The notes: a model not told the origin generated them from the letters alone. 25,837 nt of DNA from Alistipes sp. (GCA_017560305.1 JAFYOF010000070.1:1-25837); one strand, 5' to 3'; counted from the first letter of the stretch, positions 16,648 through 24,856 are shown. Numbers and translations: made by a program.

Positions 16648-16865
16648 GAGCATTCGCTCTCATTCAACATAGGCGGCTAAAGGCATTATGAACAAGTTCA
16701 TTGCCCTTAACCGCCCATATTGCATCTGCCAATGGCAGACGCCACCAACCCCCTACCCCACACAGCGGACTCGAATTAAGGAGGGTTACCTCGGTCGTGT
16801 TTCCCGCACCGCCACAAGTGGCGACTACGGCACGACCTCGGTGACGGCTTCGCCGTTCGAGCCCC
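16648..16865. repeat. Second hairpin-dense intergenic island
   Basis: No gene is supported. Inverted repeats in order: GAGC-ATTC-GCTC (16648-16659); a long imperfect one from GGCGG (16672) to CCGCC (16715) whose arms differ by two substitutions and a 2-nt gap; TCTGCCA-A-TGGCAGA (16725-16739); outer stem GGTCGTG/CACGACC (16793-16799, 16831-16837) enclosing CGCCAC-AA-GTGGCG (16810-16823); ACGGC-TTC-GCCGT (16844-16856). It ends with GTTCGAGCCCC (16855-16865), a third, 11-nt match to the tRNA-Lys T arm. The style is the same as the island at 9169-9350. Confidence 0.6.
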
Positions 16866-16950
16866 ATCAAAGGGCGCGAGAACCGTGGCGAAATACCACA
16901 CCTTCCCCACAAAAAAACTCCTCGCCCTTTCTTTTTCCATAAAAAATCAC

Positions 16951-16958
16951 TAACTTTA
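16951..16958 (+). promoter_or_regulatory. Possible -7 box for the ADP-ribosylglycohydrolase gene
   Basis: TAACTTTA, 7 of 8 matches to TAnnTTTG, with TTTC (16928-16931) 19 bases upstream as a weak -33 box; 34 bases before the ATG. Confidence 0.35.
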
Positions 16959-16992
16959 CGGATAGAGTTATTCACGCAAAAATTCTGTAACT

Positions 16993-18216
16993 ATGCGACC
17001 AATGGAGGAGATTAAAGATAGAATTCGCGGATGCCTGATGGCGGGTGCGGCGGGCGATGCGCTCGGCTATACGGTGGAGTTCGACCACCGAGATGAGATT
17101 CTCGCCACCTTCGGCGAGCAGGGCATCACGAAATTCAAACTCGACCCTCGAGGGATTGCCCTTATCAGCGACGACACGCAGATGACACTCTTCACCGCCA
17201 ACGGCGAGCTGATGGGACTCACGCGTGGTTATATGCGAGGCATAGGCGGTACGCCCGAGCACTATGTGCAGTATGCCTATGAAGATTGGTACTACACCCA
17301 AAAAGGGAAGCCTCAAGAGGAGTACTACAGCTACACCTGGCTTTACCATCTGCCAGAATTGTGGTCGCGCCGTGCGCCTGGCGTCACCTGTCTTGACGCG
17401 TGCCGAAACATAATCAACCACCAGGAGGTACGCAACGACAGCAAGGGTTGCGGCGGAGTGATGCGTGTTGCACCGCTCGCATTGTATATGGCGGGACATA
17501 ATGTACGAGAGGAGGGCATCCCCTACTCGCCCGAGGAACTTGCCGTGGCGGGTGGCGTGATTGCAGAGTGTACACACAAGCATCCGCTGGGCTACCTGCC
17601 CGCAGCGGCACTAACCAATCTGATCTACAACATCGTGCTCCTACCCACCGAGCAGGCGAAGCGCGACATCGACCGACTTGTTTGGGATAGCACATATATA
17701 CTCGACAAAGCCTACCCCGAGGAGGAGTTCCGCGAGGCAAGAGATGAGATGCAGAGGCTATGCGACAAGGCTCTAAAACTTGCACACAGCGGCCTCTCGG
17801 ATGCCGAGGCTATCCTCAAACTCGGCGAGGGATGGGTCGGCGAGGAGGCGTGGGCGATAGCAATCTTCTGCGTCGTGCGCCACATCAATAGCGTGGAGGA
17901 TGCGATTATCACCTCGGTGAATCATAGCGGTGACAGCGACTCTACGGGTTCAATCACGGGAAACATTATGGGCGCTATCTACGGATATGAGCATATCAAG
18001 GAGCGCGACATCCTCTGCCCCGATGGTCACCGATTGGAGCAGACACTTGAACTCGCGGAGGTTATCCTCGCCATTGCAGATGACCTAGCAACGGGTTGCC
18101 CTATAGCGGCATATGAACCAATAGACACCCCCGAAAAGATACAATGGTATGTGCGCTACTGCAAGATGCTGCCCGAGGGTATCGGCGGCAGGAGATATCC
18201 CGAGGAATGGTATTAA
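16993..18216 (+). CDS. ADP-ribosylglycohydrolase family protein (DraG/ARH-like)
   Basis: Predicted hydrolase of N- or O-linked ADP-ribose, all-alpha fold with a dinuclear Mg site, cytoplasmic (no signal peptide). The hallmark motifs are present: GAAGDALGYTVEF near the N-terminus (Gly21-Asp22), ISDDTQM (Asp60-Asp61-Thr62) and NHSGDSDSTGSITG (310-323), where Asp314 and Asp316 should bind the metal. 407 residues is longer than DraG (~300), with insertions between the second and third motifs. A second in-frame ATG at 17002 would give MEEIKDR. It is a single-gene unit. No ADP-ribosyltransferase is adjacent, so a paired toxin-antitoxin or DraT-DraG system is not visible here. Confidence 0.88.
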   Translation: MRPMEEIKDRIRGCLMAGAAGDALGYTVEFDHRDEILATFGEQGITKFKLDPRGIALISDDTQMTLFTANGELMGLTRGYMRGIGGTPEHYVQYAYEDWYYTQKGKPQEEYYSYTWLYHLPELWSRRAPGVTCLDACRNIINHQEVRNDSKGCGGVMRVAPLALYMAGHNVREEGIPYSPEELAVAGGVIAECTHKHPLGYLPAAALTNLIYNIVLLPTEQAKRDIDRLVWDSTYILDKAYPEEEFREARDEMQRLCDKALKLAHSGLSDAEAILKLGEGWVGEEAWAIAIFCVVRHINSVEDAIITSVNHSGDSDSTGSITGNIMGAIYGYEHIKERDILCPDGHRLEQTLELAEVILAIADDLATGCPIAAYEPIDTPEKIQWYVRYCKMLPEGIGGRRYPEEWY

Positions 18217-18255
18217 ACAAGAAAGGAGTCCGCTTATACAGACTCCTTTCTTGTT
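18216..18255. terminator. Two-way hairpin terminator between the ADP-ribosylglycohydrolase gene and mqnD
   Basis: AACAAGAAAGGAGTC (18216-18230) pairs perfectly with GACTCCTTTCTTGTT (18241-18255) around a 10-nt loop; it begins inside the stop codon at 18214-18216 and ends 11 bases before the mqnD stop. Confidence 0.75.
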
Positions 18256-18266
18256 AGGCAATTTTC

Positions 18267-19049
18267 TTATTCGTAGACCTCGCCTGTAAGATAACTTATC
18301 GCGCGGCGGCCATCTGCGCCGAGGGAGAGCGAGAACTCATTGACAAAGAGGGCGATGTGCTTGTCGATTACATCATCCTCCAGTTCGCGGGCGTACATCT
18401 TCACATAGTCACGCGAAGCCATCGGGTTGGCGAAGGCATATTCGATACTGCGGCGCAGAACGCGCTCGACCTTACCCTTGAGTTCCTCGCCAAGTGACCT
18501 GCGCACCACGATGCCACCAAGCGGCAGAGGCAGGTCGGTCATACGCTCCCACTCCACACCGAGGTCGGCAACGAGTTCCAGATTACGGCGCTCATAGACA
18601 AAGCGACCCTCGTGAATGAGCACTCCGCCATCGAAATCACCGCGCTCCACAGCCTCGGCAATCTCCGAGAAGAGCATCGGCACACGCTCATCAATAAGCG
18701 GAAAGAGTCCCGACACCAGCGCATTCGCCGTGGTGTATTCGCCCGGCACAGCCACTCGTTTGAGCGCCCCCTGAAAGCCCTTGCGCTGCACCAGCAGAGG
18801 TCCGTTGCCCCTGCCGAGCGCCGCACCGCTGTCGAGCAGGGCGTACTCCTTGGTGATGGCAGGCAGAACGGCGCAACTGATCTTGCTCATATCCACCTCG
18901 CCAGCCATCGCGCCGCGATTCAACTCCTCAATATCGTGATACTCAACCTCAAACTCCAGCCCCTCGCAGTCCACCAGCCCGTGCACCAAGGCGTGGAACA
19001 TAAAGGTATCATTGGGGCAGGGCGAGATTGCCAAACGCACTTTTGTCAT
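18267..19049 (-). CDS. mqnD: 1,4-dihydroxy-6-naphthoate synthase
   Basis: Converts cyclic dehypoxanthinyl futalosine to 1,4-dihydroxy-6-naphthoate in the futalosine route to menaquinone, the respiratory quinone. The 260-residue protein has a periplasmic-binding-protein fold; the start RLAISPCPNDTFMFHALVHG is the family signature, and 'VDMSKISCAVLPAI' and 'GNGPLLVQRKG' fit MqnD as well. The ATG overlaps the TAA of the upstream GH78 gene (TAATG), so translation may be coupled to that gene. mqnB lies 2.8 kb upstream on the same strand. The name is secure against the related MqnA by the SPCPNDT motif. Confidence 0.93.
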   Translation of the reverse strand: MTKVRLAISPCPNDTFMFHALVHGLVDCEGLEFEVEYHDIEELNRGAMAGEVDMSKISCAVLPAITKEYALLDSGAALGRGNGPLLVQRKGFQGALKRVAVPGEYTTANALVSGLFPLIDERVPMLFSEIAEAVERGDFDGGVLIHEGRFVYERRNLELVADLGVEWERMTDLPLPLGGIVVRRSLGEELKGKVERVLRRSIEYAFANPMASRDYVKMYARELEDDVIDKHIALFVNEFSLSLGADGRRAISYLTGEVYE

Positions 19050-21727
19050 TACAAATCAGATTTAAAATTATATCTTCCCGACTCAACCTGATAGAGCGCA
19101 TAGCCCTCGCGCACGCCCACAGCGCGCACATTATCGTTAAGTTTCACCTTTGGCTTCTCGCCCGCGAATGGCACCCATACAATCGCGCGTGAGCCTACGG
19201 GCACATCGCACTGCATAGCGAACTTACCGCCCTTGCACTGCCACTTGATGTCCACATCGCCATAGGTTGTGCGATGGGTGTACTCAACCCAGTCCAGACC
19301 CTCAGGCAACGCCGGGCGCACCTGGAACGATGAGTAGCCCGCGCCGATAGCCTCCAAGCCCGCAAGGTCGCGGTAGAACCAGCCGATACCGCCGCCAAAC
19401 ATTGGATGGTTGTGCGAGTCTGCGCCATTCCACGCCTCCCAGGTGGTGGTAGCACCCTGCTCAATCCACCAGCCGAACGATGGGAAGTCGCGCTGGTTGA
19501 TAATCTTATAAGCCAAATCCTTCAAGCCGTTGTCGCACAGCACCTCAAAGAGATGACGAGTGCCGACGATACCTGTGTCGAGGTGGTCGTTCACCTCGGC
19601 AATGTTTGCACGCAGAGCCTCAACAACCTTCGCCTTGCAGTCGGCAGGCACGCCGATGACAAGAGCCATAACATTGCTGCCGTACTTGCCATAAGAGCCC
19701 GTAGCAGGGTCGTAGAATACCCTATGGAATGCCGCAGCGGTGCGGTCACGCAACTGCGCAAGGCGCAAAGCGTCATCGTTCTTACCCAGCAAGGTCGCGG
19801 TCTTTGATGCGATATCGGAGCAGTACCAGAGGAAGAATGTGTGTACCAGCGCATTGCTTGGCAACACGCGAGGAGGCAACCAGTCGCCCAGATTCTTCCA
19901 CTGCTGTGGGTCAGTAGACTCCATAATGCCACGCTCATCGACCCAGGTCTGCATCCACTCGATGTGGCGGCGCATTGCGTCGTAGTTCTCCTCCAGCACC
20001 TGCACATCGCCGTAGTGACGATAGAACTCCCACGGCATAATCTCGATGGCTGCACCCCAGCCTACACCACCGCCACAACCTGGCTGCCAAGGCGCGCCGT
20101 TAGGCACATAGCCGTCAGCCACCTGCGCACCGCGGATGTCACGAAGCCACTTGTTGTAGAAGGTCTGCGCCGCGAAGTTGTGCATCACGGTGACGCACGC
20201 CACCTGACCATCGCCCGTGTAAGCCGAGCGCTCGCGGTGAGGGCAGTCGCTGGCGATAGAGCCGTGCATATTGTCGAGCTGGCTGCGCTGCCAAATCTCG
20301 TTAATCTTGTTAATCAACTCATTAGAGGTCTTGAACTCGCCCGCGCGCTCCACGGCGGAGTTCACGGCGTGAGCCTCAACCTGCTCTGCCGAGAGGTTGT
20401 CGATACCCGAAATCTCGACCTCGGAAAATACAAACCAAGTGAAGCGGGCGTGGTAAGACTCGTCACCCGAGCCCTTGGCAATATAGATGTTGTCGCCGTT
20501 ACCTGGCGACTCACTCAGATACTTGATTGAAATCTGCTGACCAGCCTCCGCCACGATGTTCTTCAGCGCAACCCAGCCCGACACCTCAACGGGGAATTTT
20601 ATGCGAATGACACCATCCTCGCGCTCCTCAAACTCAACGGGAGCGAAGCGCTCGTTGATGCGGTCGGCAGGACCATTCTGCGGAATGAGTTTGCCGCAAG
20701 GCTTGTTTTTCAGCGCCACGGGCTGCCAAGCGGAGTCATCGTAAGCGGCTGTGCTCCAGCCATCGTGCTCAAGGCGAGCATCGTAGCACTCGCCATAATA
20801 AATCTGGTTGCGGGTGATTGCGCTACGCTCCGCGCGCCAGCTCTCGTCAGAGGCGATAACCTCGCGCGAGCCATCCTCATACTCCAACTCAATCTGACCG
20901 ATGAAGCGAGGTGTGCCGTAGCCGAGCACCCAGTGGCGTGAAATATTGAAGAAACCATCGCCAAGAATCACACCGATGGCGTTGTCGCCCTCCTGCAACT
21001 TATCGGTAAAGTCGTGCGAGAGGTACAGAACGGTGTACTCCTCGAATGGGTCGGTCACAACGATGCCGCGCGTATTGAGCAGAGGTCGCGTAGTGTAGTT
21101 GGTCTGGTTTGGCGAGAGGTAATCCTCGCCCACGCGCTCGCCATTGAGGTAGAGTTCGTGGTAGCCCAGGCCAGTGCCGTAGTAGCGTGCCGACTTCAAG
21201 CCCTTCTTCACCGAAAACTCCTTGCGCAGAAGCGGTGCGGCGTCGAACTCCAGCGTGCCACGCACATCGTAGGACTCCTCGCCCTGCCAAGGTGCGCCAA
21301 TCCACTTGCCCTGCCACTCATCCTCCGCAAGCATACCCATATGCCACTGCGCAGGCTCGCTCCAGGCCGAAGGCTCACCCTTCTCGTCCCAGACCATCAC
21401 CTGCCAGAAATAAGAGGTGCGTGAGCGAAGAGGCTCGCCCGCATAGCGGATGAATGCCGACTCCGACGAGAGCACCTTGCCAGTGTCCCACACGGCATTA
21501 TCGAAACCATCAGCAGAGGTTGCCACGCGGATGCGATAGGCTGTCTGCCGCACGCCCTGTTTGAGTCTGGGGTTTGAATTAATCCATTGGAAACGAGGGT
21601 TTTGCTTATCAAGCAAAGGACTTGACTCGTATTCACACTTCAAGTCTATTGGCGCTATAGTCGCCGCCACAGCCTGCAAGCAAGCCAGCAGCGCAGCCAC
21701 CAACATCAAAGGAAAAGACTTTTTCAT
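19049..21727 (-). CDS. Secreted alpha-L-rhamnosidase, GH78
   Basis: Releases terminal alpha-L-rhamnose from plant glycosides or polysaccharides such as rhamnogalacturonan side chains. Signal peptide MKKSFPLMLVAALLACLQAVAA. Order of domains: Ig-like beta domain (~25-135), Bac_rhamnosid_N carbohydrate-binding-like domain (~165-330, 'YYGTGLGYHELYLNGERVGEDYL'), a further beta domain, the (alpha/alpha)6 catalytic barrel (~460-800) and a C-terminal beta domain. Catalytic residues match GH78: DCPHRERSAYTGD gives Asp494, Glu499 and Asp506, and WEAWNG gives Glu764. At 892 residues it is complete. It lies between mqnB and mqnD, 156 bases from the former and overlapping the latter by one base, with its own likely promoter at 21803. 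Confidence 0.93.
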   Translation of the reverse strand: MKKSFPLMLVAALLACLQAVAATIAPIDLKCEYESSPLLDKQNPRFQWINSNPRLKQGVRQTAYRIRVATSADGFDNAVWDTGKVLSSESAFIRYAGEPLRSRTSYFWQVMVWDEKGEPSAWSEPAQWHMGMLAEDEWQGKWIGAPWQGEESYDVRGTLEFDAAPLLRKEFSVKKGLKSARYYGTGLGYHELYLNGERVGEDYLSPNQTNYTTRPLLNTRGIVVTDPFEEYTVLYLSHDFTDKLQEGDNAIGVILGDGFFNISRHWVLGYGTPRFIGQIELEYEDGSREVIASDESWRAERSAITRNQIYYGECYDARLEHDGWSTAAYDDSAWQPVALKNKPCGKLIPQNGPADRINERFAPVEFEEREDGVIRIKFPVEVSGWVALKNIVAEAGQQISIKYLSESPGNGDNIYIAKGSGDESYHARFTWFVFSEVEISGIDNLSAEQVEAHAVNSAVERAGEFKTSNELINKINEIWQRSQLDNMHGSIASDCPHRERSAYTGDGQVACVTVMHNFAAQTFYNKWLRDIRGAQVADGYVPNGAPWQPGCGGGVGWGAAIEIMPWEFYRHYGDVQVLEENYDAMRRHIEWMQTWVDERGIMESTDPQQWKNLGDWLPPRVLPSNALVHTFFLWYCSDIASKTATLLGKNDDALRLAQLRDRTAAAFHRVFYDPATGSYGKYGSNVMALVIGVPADCKAKVVEALRANIAEVNDHLDTGIVGTRHLFEVLCDNGLKDLAYKIINQRDFPSFGWWIEQGATTTWEAWNGADSHNHPMFGGGIGWFYRDLAGLEAIGAGYSSFQVRPALPEGLDWVEYTHRTTYGDVDIKWQCKGGKFAMQCDVPVGSRAIVWVPFAGEKPKVKLNDNVRAVGVREGYALYQVESGRYNFKSDL

Positions 21728-21802
21728 ATCAGGTTAGTTTTAGGGAAGTTTTTCTACATAAGCGCCTAAGTCGCTAATCTCTTTTTCTACCGAACAATTC
21801 AA

Positions 21803-21810
21803 CAAAGGTA
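21803..21810 (-). promoter_or_regulatory. Likely -7 box for the GH78-mqnD unit
   Basis: Minus-strand TACCTTTG matches TAnnTTTG and lies 76 bases before the GH78 ATG, downstream of the mqnB stop. It would make GH78 and mqnD one transcript. Confidence 0.4.
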
Positions 21811-21883
21811 GATTCCATTCATTTTCGCTTTTACTCTAACCTGTTCTGCAAAAGTTACAAGATGCGAAAATGTGGAATGACAT

Positions 21884-22420
21884 TTATAATATATTCTCCG
21901 CCAGCCACTCGCCGAGGGCGCTGACAGCCTCCTTGATGCGCCACGCCGAACGGGGGTCATCAACATAGTTTGAGATGGCGCGCAGGTGGTAATACTCCTT
22001 AACACCCAGCGCCTCACACGCCGCCGCCACGGCAGCACCCTCCATCTGCTCGATGCAGGGGATATTGCCCGCCACTATAGGCAGCGACTCGCCCGTACGA
22101 TTCACCGTAAGGCTCTGCACACAGTACAGCCCCTCGACTAAGGAGGAGCTGTACTCGATGCTATATTTCTCGGGCAGACCAGCCACCCTGTCACTCTCGA
22201 CCTGCACCACCGCGCCGACCTCAACCCTGCGGTCGCACGCCCCCGCGATGCCACACAGCACCACGCGCCGAGGCTCGCGCCTCGCAATCGCCTGCGCCGC
22301 ACGAGCACCCGCCTCGGCCATACCTACGCCAATAACCACAATCTGCTCGCGCAAATTGGGGCATAGGTCGCAGAACACCGCAGACTCCTCAAGGGTGGGG
22401 AACAAGTAGAGCGTCTTCAT
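21884..22420 (-). CDS. mqnB: Futalosine hydrolase
   Basis: Cleaves futalosine to dehypoxanthinyl futalosine and hypoxanthine, the second step of the futalosine menaquinone pathway. It belongs to the nucleoside phosphorylase/MTA nucleosidase fold: 'VVIGVGMAEAGARAA' near the N-terminus, 'VVLCGIAGACDRRVEVGAVVQV' for the purine-site loop, 'IEQMEGAAVAAACEALGV' with the catalytic/ribose-binding Met-Glu, and a late 'RAISNYVDDP' in place of the family's 'R.ISN.vg.R'. It is 178 residues, short for the fold but normal for Bacteroidota MqnB. The alternative, an MTA/SAH nucleosidase, is less likely because of mqnD nearby and the 'EQMEGAA' motif. It lies 41 bases after pepP, probably in one transcript. 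Confidence 0.88.
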   Translation of the reverse strand: MKTLYLFPTLEESAVFCDLCPNLREQIVVIGVGMAEAGARAAQAIARREPRRVVLCGIAGACDRRVEVGAVVQVESDRVAGLPEKYSIEYSSSLVEGLYCVQSLTVNRTGESLPIVAGNIPCIEQMEGAAVAAACEALGVKEYYHLRAISNYVDDPRSAWRIKEAVSALGEWLAENIL

Positions 22421-22461
22421 TTCATTTTTGGTTTTGATTGGACAACCGATTGAGCAACGGC

Positions 22462-23856
22462 CTACGCCTTGCCGACCATTGCCTCAACATCCTCAACGGT
22501 GATAGGAATGGTCTTGTCGCCGATAATCTTACAGCCTGTCTCGGTCACGATAAGGTCATCCTCGAGGCGGATACCACCGAAGTCACGGTACTCCTTGAGC
22601 TTCTCGTAGTTCACGATGCCCTTGTACTTGCCCTCTGCCTCCATCTTGTCGATAAGGGCTGGCACGAAGTAGATACCAGGCTCGTCAGAGAGCACTGTGC
22701 CAGGCATCAGGCGCCACCAAGCGCGTGTGATGCAGCAAGCCGAAGCCTTCGCGCGCTCCGCCAATGGCTCGAATGAGAATGAGCGCTCCCCGATATTCTC
22801 GCAGTCGTGAACATCCAAGCCGATGCCGTGACCCAAGCCGTGAGGCATAAATAGATATGCCGCACCCGCCGCCATAGCATCCTCAACAGAGCCACGCACC
22901 AAGTCCAAGCCCTTCAAGCCCTCAAGCAGGGTGCGAGATGACACATCCGAGAGTTCAGAATACATCATACCTGGGCGCAGAGCCTCTGCCGCAGCGTCGT
23001 GAGCCGCCAAAACGATGTTATAGATATCCTTCTGCTTCTGGGTGAACTTGCCGTTTACCGGGAATGTACGGGTGTGGTCCGACACATAGCCGTTCTGATG
23101 CTCGCCACCGGCGTCGCACAACAACAGACGACCCGACTCCATAATACCCGAGTGGTCGTGGTTGTGAAGCACCTCGCCGTGCTGCGAGAGGATGGTTGTA
23201 AAGGATGTGCCTGTGCCGTAGCGCAACGCCATACCATCAACGATAGCCGCCACCTCGTGCTCGGTGCGACCTGGGCGTGTGTGGAGCATTGCGGCGGTGT
23301 GCATCTGGTAGCCAATCTCGAAAGCCTCCTCCAGAGCAGCAATCTCCTCTGCCGACTTCTTCTCGCGCATCTCGGCAACAGCGAACAACAGGTCGATAGA
23401 CTTGCGGGCGTGAAGCATAGAAGGTGCTATGCCGAGCAAATCCGAGAGCATCAACTTTGTCTCGCCACGATATGGAGGGAGGTAGTGCACCTCGCGACCC
23501 TTCATAATGGCTGCGGCGATGTCGCACTGCAACTGCGCCATAGGCTTCGAGCACTCGACACCCACCTGCTCGGCGAAGTCGGCGATGGTAGGCTGTGGAC
23601 CCATCCAGATGATATCCTCAACGGTGAAGTCATCGCCGTAGAGTGTAGCCACGCCCGACTCGGCATCAACGACACCCACCAACGCAGGCACGCTGTGACC
23701 GAAGTAGTACATAAATGTAGAGTCCTGACGGAAGTGGTATGTATTGTTTGGGTAGTTGAGTGGTGACTCAACATTACCTGGGAGCAAAATCAATCCCTTG
23801 CCAACGCGACGGCACAACTCGGCACGACGCGCCATATAAATCTCTTTTGTGAACAT
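22462..23856 (-). CDS. pepP: Xaa-Pro aminopeptidase, M24B
   Basis: Cytoplasmic metallopeptidase that removes an N-terminal residue preceding proline. An N-terminal AMP_N domain (~1-140, 'LILLPGNVESPLNYPNNTYHFRQDSTFMYYFG') precedes a pita-bread M24 domain. All five metal ligands are visible: Asp248 (CDAGGE), Asp260 (VSDHTRTF), His343 (HGLGHGIG), Glu392 (SDEPGIYF) and Glu432 (IRLEDD). Its 464 residues fit the family. Its start codon and leader are inside a 27-bp sequence that is repeated 791 bases upstream, beyond an AT-rich gene whose stop codon lies only two bases from the pepP ATG (TAACTATG). The leader is A-rich without Shine-Dalgarno, as usual in Bacteroidota. pepP probably now depends on transcription that passes through the inserted gene. 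Confidence 0.94.
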   Translation of the reverse strand: MFTKEIYMARRAELCRRVGKGLILLPGNVESPLNYPNNTYHFRQDSTFMYYFGHSVPALVGVVDAESGVATLYGDDFTVEDIIWMGPQPTIADFAEQVGVECSKPMAQLQCDIAAAIMKGREVHYLPPYRGETKLMLSDLLGIAPSMLHARKSIDLLFAVAEMREKKSAEEIAALEEAFEIGYQMHTAAMLHTRPGRTEHEVAAIVDGMALRYGTGTSFTTILSQHGEVLHNHDHSGIMESGRLLLCDAGGEHQNGYVSDHTRTFPVNGKFTQKQKDIYNIVLAAHDAAAEALRPGMMYSELSDVSSRTLLEGLKGLDLVRGSVEDAMAAGAAYLFMPHGLGHGIGLDVHDCENIGERSFSFEPLAERAKASACCITRAWWRLMPGTVLSDEPGIYFVPALIDKMEAEGKYKGIVNYEKLKEYRDFGGIRLEDDLIVTETGCKIIGDKTIPITVEDVEAMVGKA

Positions 23857-23878
23857 AGTTATTTAGTTTTAAGTTTTT
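23852..23878. repeat. 27-bp direct repeat, copy 1 (functional pepP leader and start)
   Basis: Identical over 27 bases to 24643-24669; begins AACATAGTTATTTAGTTTTA on the plus strand. On the minus strand it holds the A-rich pepP leader, the pepP ATG and the last codons of the AT-rich gene upstream. Confidence 0.9.
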
Positions 23879-24584
23879 TATTTTCCCGTTTATTGTCGTT
23901 ATAGCATTGTTCTTGTATAATTGTTTTCCATTCATCATCAGAAAGCACCGAAAACCCATATACTCTGATTGGTTGCGGAGGCATCTTTGCTTTCTGCCTT
24001 TCTATTCTTGCAATTTTCCGTTGCCACCTTCTCTGCTCTCTTAAGTCTGTTTTATACCGTTTTTCCCACTTTTGCATCTCCCTCTGCGAGATTGGTTGCA
24101 GTTCATATATTCTATAATACCTTTCAGCGACATTGAACGGCGTTGAAACATCGTGAATCAAAATCTTATCATCAGAACAATAGAAAATGTAATATTCCGA
24201 AAAGTCAAACTCTTTCTTTTGAAAAAAGGGATACACTTGTTCTAAATAGCCAATCGGGATTTTGTAAAATTGGTAGCCATATTCTACTTTATCCGCCTGA
24301 AACTTCACATACAACTCTCGCATTGAGTCTAATCGTTGACCCATAAAATATCTATACTCTCTTCGGGAGTCGTATACCCTCACTAATTTCCAATAAGGGT
24401 TGGACTCAATTACTCTACTTATTGCATCTCGCCCGAAATCCCCCGTTACACCCAAGCGTTGTCTAACAAATTGGTGGTAGTCTGACACAAGTTCTGCGAC
24501 CTCCGCTGACAATGTCTGCGCTGAAACAAAAATTGGGAATAAAATGCCCAATATTGTAAATATTATATTTCGCATCGGTCGCAT
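23859..24584 (-). CDS. Exported protein of unknown function, AT-rich, between pepP leader repeats
   Basis: I do not recognise this family. The 241-residue product has a signal peptide (MRNIIFTILGILFPIFVSAQ; starts at 24584 or, better fitting the signal, 24575). The mature part is rich in Tyr, Arg, Lys and Gln, with helical stretches such as 'ELVSDYHQFVRQRLG' and a basic 'KWEKRYKTDLREQRRWQRKIARIERQ' helix near the C-terminus, and no Cys pairs or metal motif. The last residues (KLKTK and stop) are encoded inside the pepP-leader repeat. Base composition is clearly more AT-rich than that of pepP and the U32 gene. Together with the flanking 27-bp repeats this suggests a recently acquired single-gene insert. 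Confidence 0.75.
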   Translation of the reverse strand: MRPMRNIIFTILGILFPIFVSAQTLSAEVAELVSDYHQFVRQRLGVTGDFGRDAISRVIESNPYWKLVRVYDSRREYRYFMGQRLDSMRELYVKFQADKVEYGYQFYKIPIGYLEQVYPFFQKKEFDFSEYYIFYCSDDKILIHDVSTPFNVAERYYRIYELQPISQREMQKWEKRYKTDLREQRRWQRKIARIERQKAKMPPQPIRVYGFSVLSDDEWKTIIQEQCYNDNKRENKKLKTK

Positions 24585-24628
24585 AACTACTATAATTTTC
24601 CTATCCCTACATTGACTCTCAATTATTA

Positions 24629-24644
24629 TTTGTCATTTGACAAA
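24629..24644. repeat. Perfect inverted repeat next to repeat copy 2
   Basis: TTTGTCA-TT-TGACAAA, touching the outer 27-bp repeat. It may be a regulator site or an element end. The adjoining minus-strand TATGTTTG (24641-24648) matches TAnnTTTG and could drive the AT-rich gene. Confidence 0.5.
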
Positions 24645-24669
24645 CATAGTTATTTAGTTTTAAGTTTTT
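24643..24669. repeat. 27-bp direct repeat, copy 2 (orphan pepP leader and ATG)
   Basis: Exact copy of 23852-23878. On the minus strand it has the same leader and an ATG, but the following codons (TTT GTC AAA TGA) stop after four residues, so it is an orphan start. The flanking bases remain partly similar to pepP codons 2-4. Confidence 0.85.
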
Positions 24670-24748
24670 ATTCCTTTACTTTGCTTCCACTAAATTCTTT
24701 CTCTTCCCTGTCACTTCACTCTCTTCCTCAACCGAGAAGCATCAGAAG

Positions 24749-24824
24749 GTGAGGAATTTTCAGGCTTGCGAGGGAATTGAAACCGCAGCATACTGAAGCG
24801 TATGTGAGGATTTCAAGACCGAGC
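24749..24824. repeat. Short repeated units in the gap after the U32 gene
   Basis: The 187-base gap 24670-24856 holds no gene. It has three related units beginning GAGG and ending GC: 24750-24768, 24769-24789 and 24805-24824. Before the third is a hairpin CATAC-TGAAGC-GTATG. The third unit, GCGTATGTGAGGATTTCA (24798-24815), closely matches GCGTGTGAGGATTTCA in the island at 9279-9294, so both may belong to one dispersed family. Confidence 0.45.
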
Positions 24825-24856
24825 ATAACGCCAAAATTACCGCCTTATGTGCTTCG

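Noticed and set aside
16356..16670. Minus-strand frame across tRNA-Lys and its 3' copy
   Set aside because: It is antisense to a tRNA and two terminators, a typical false gene.
16664..16975. 103-residue minus-strand frame
   Set aside because: It consists of the hairpin island read as codons; low complexity, no start context, no motif.
16993..18216. DraT-DraG or toxin-antitoxin ADP-ribosylation pair
   Set aside because: No ADP-ribosyltransferase lies on either side; the glycohydrolase is a lone gene.
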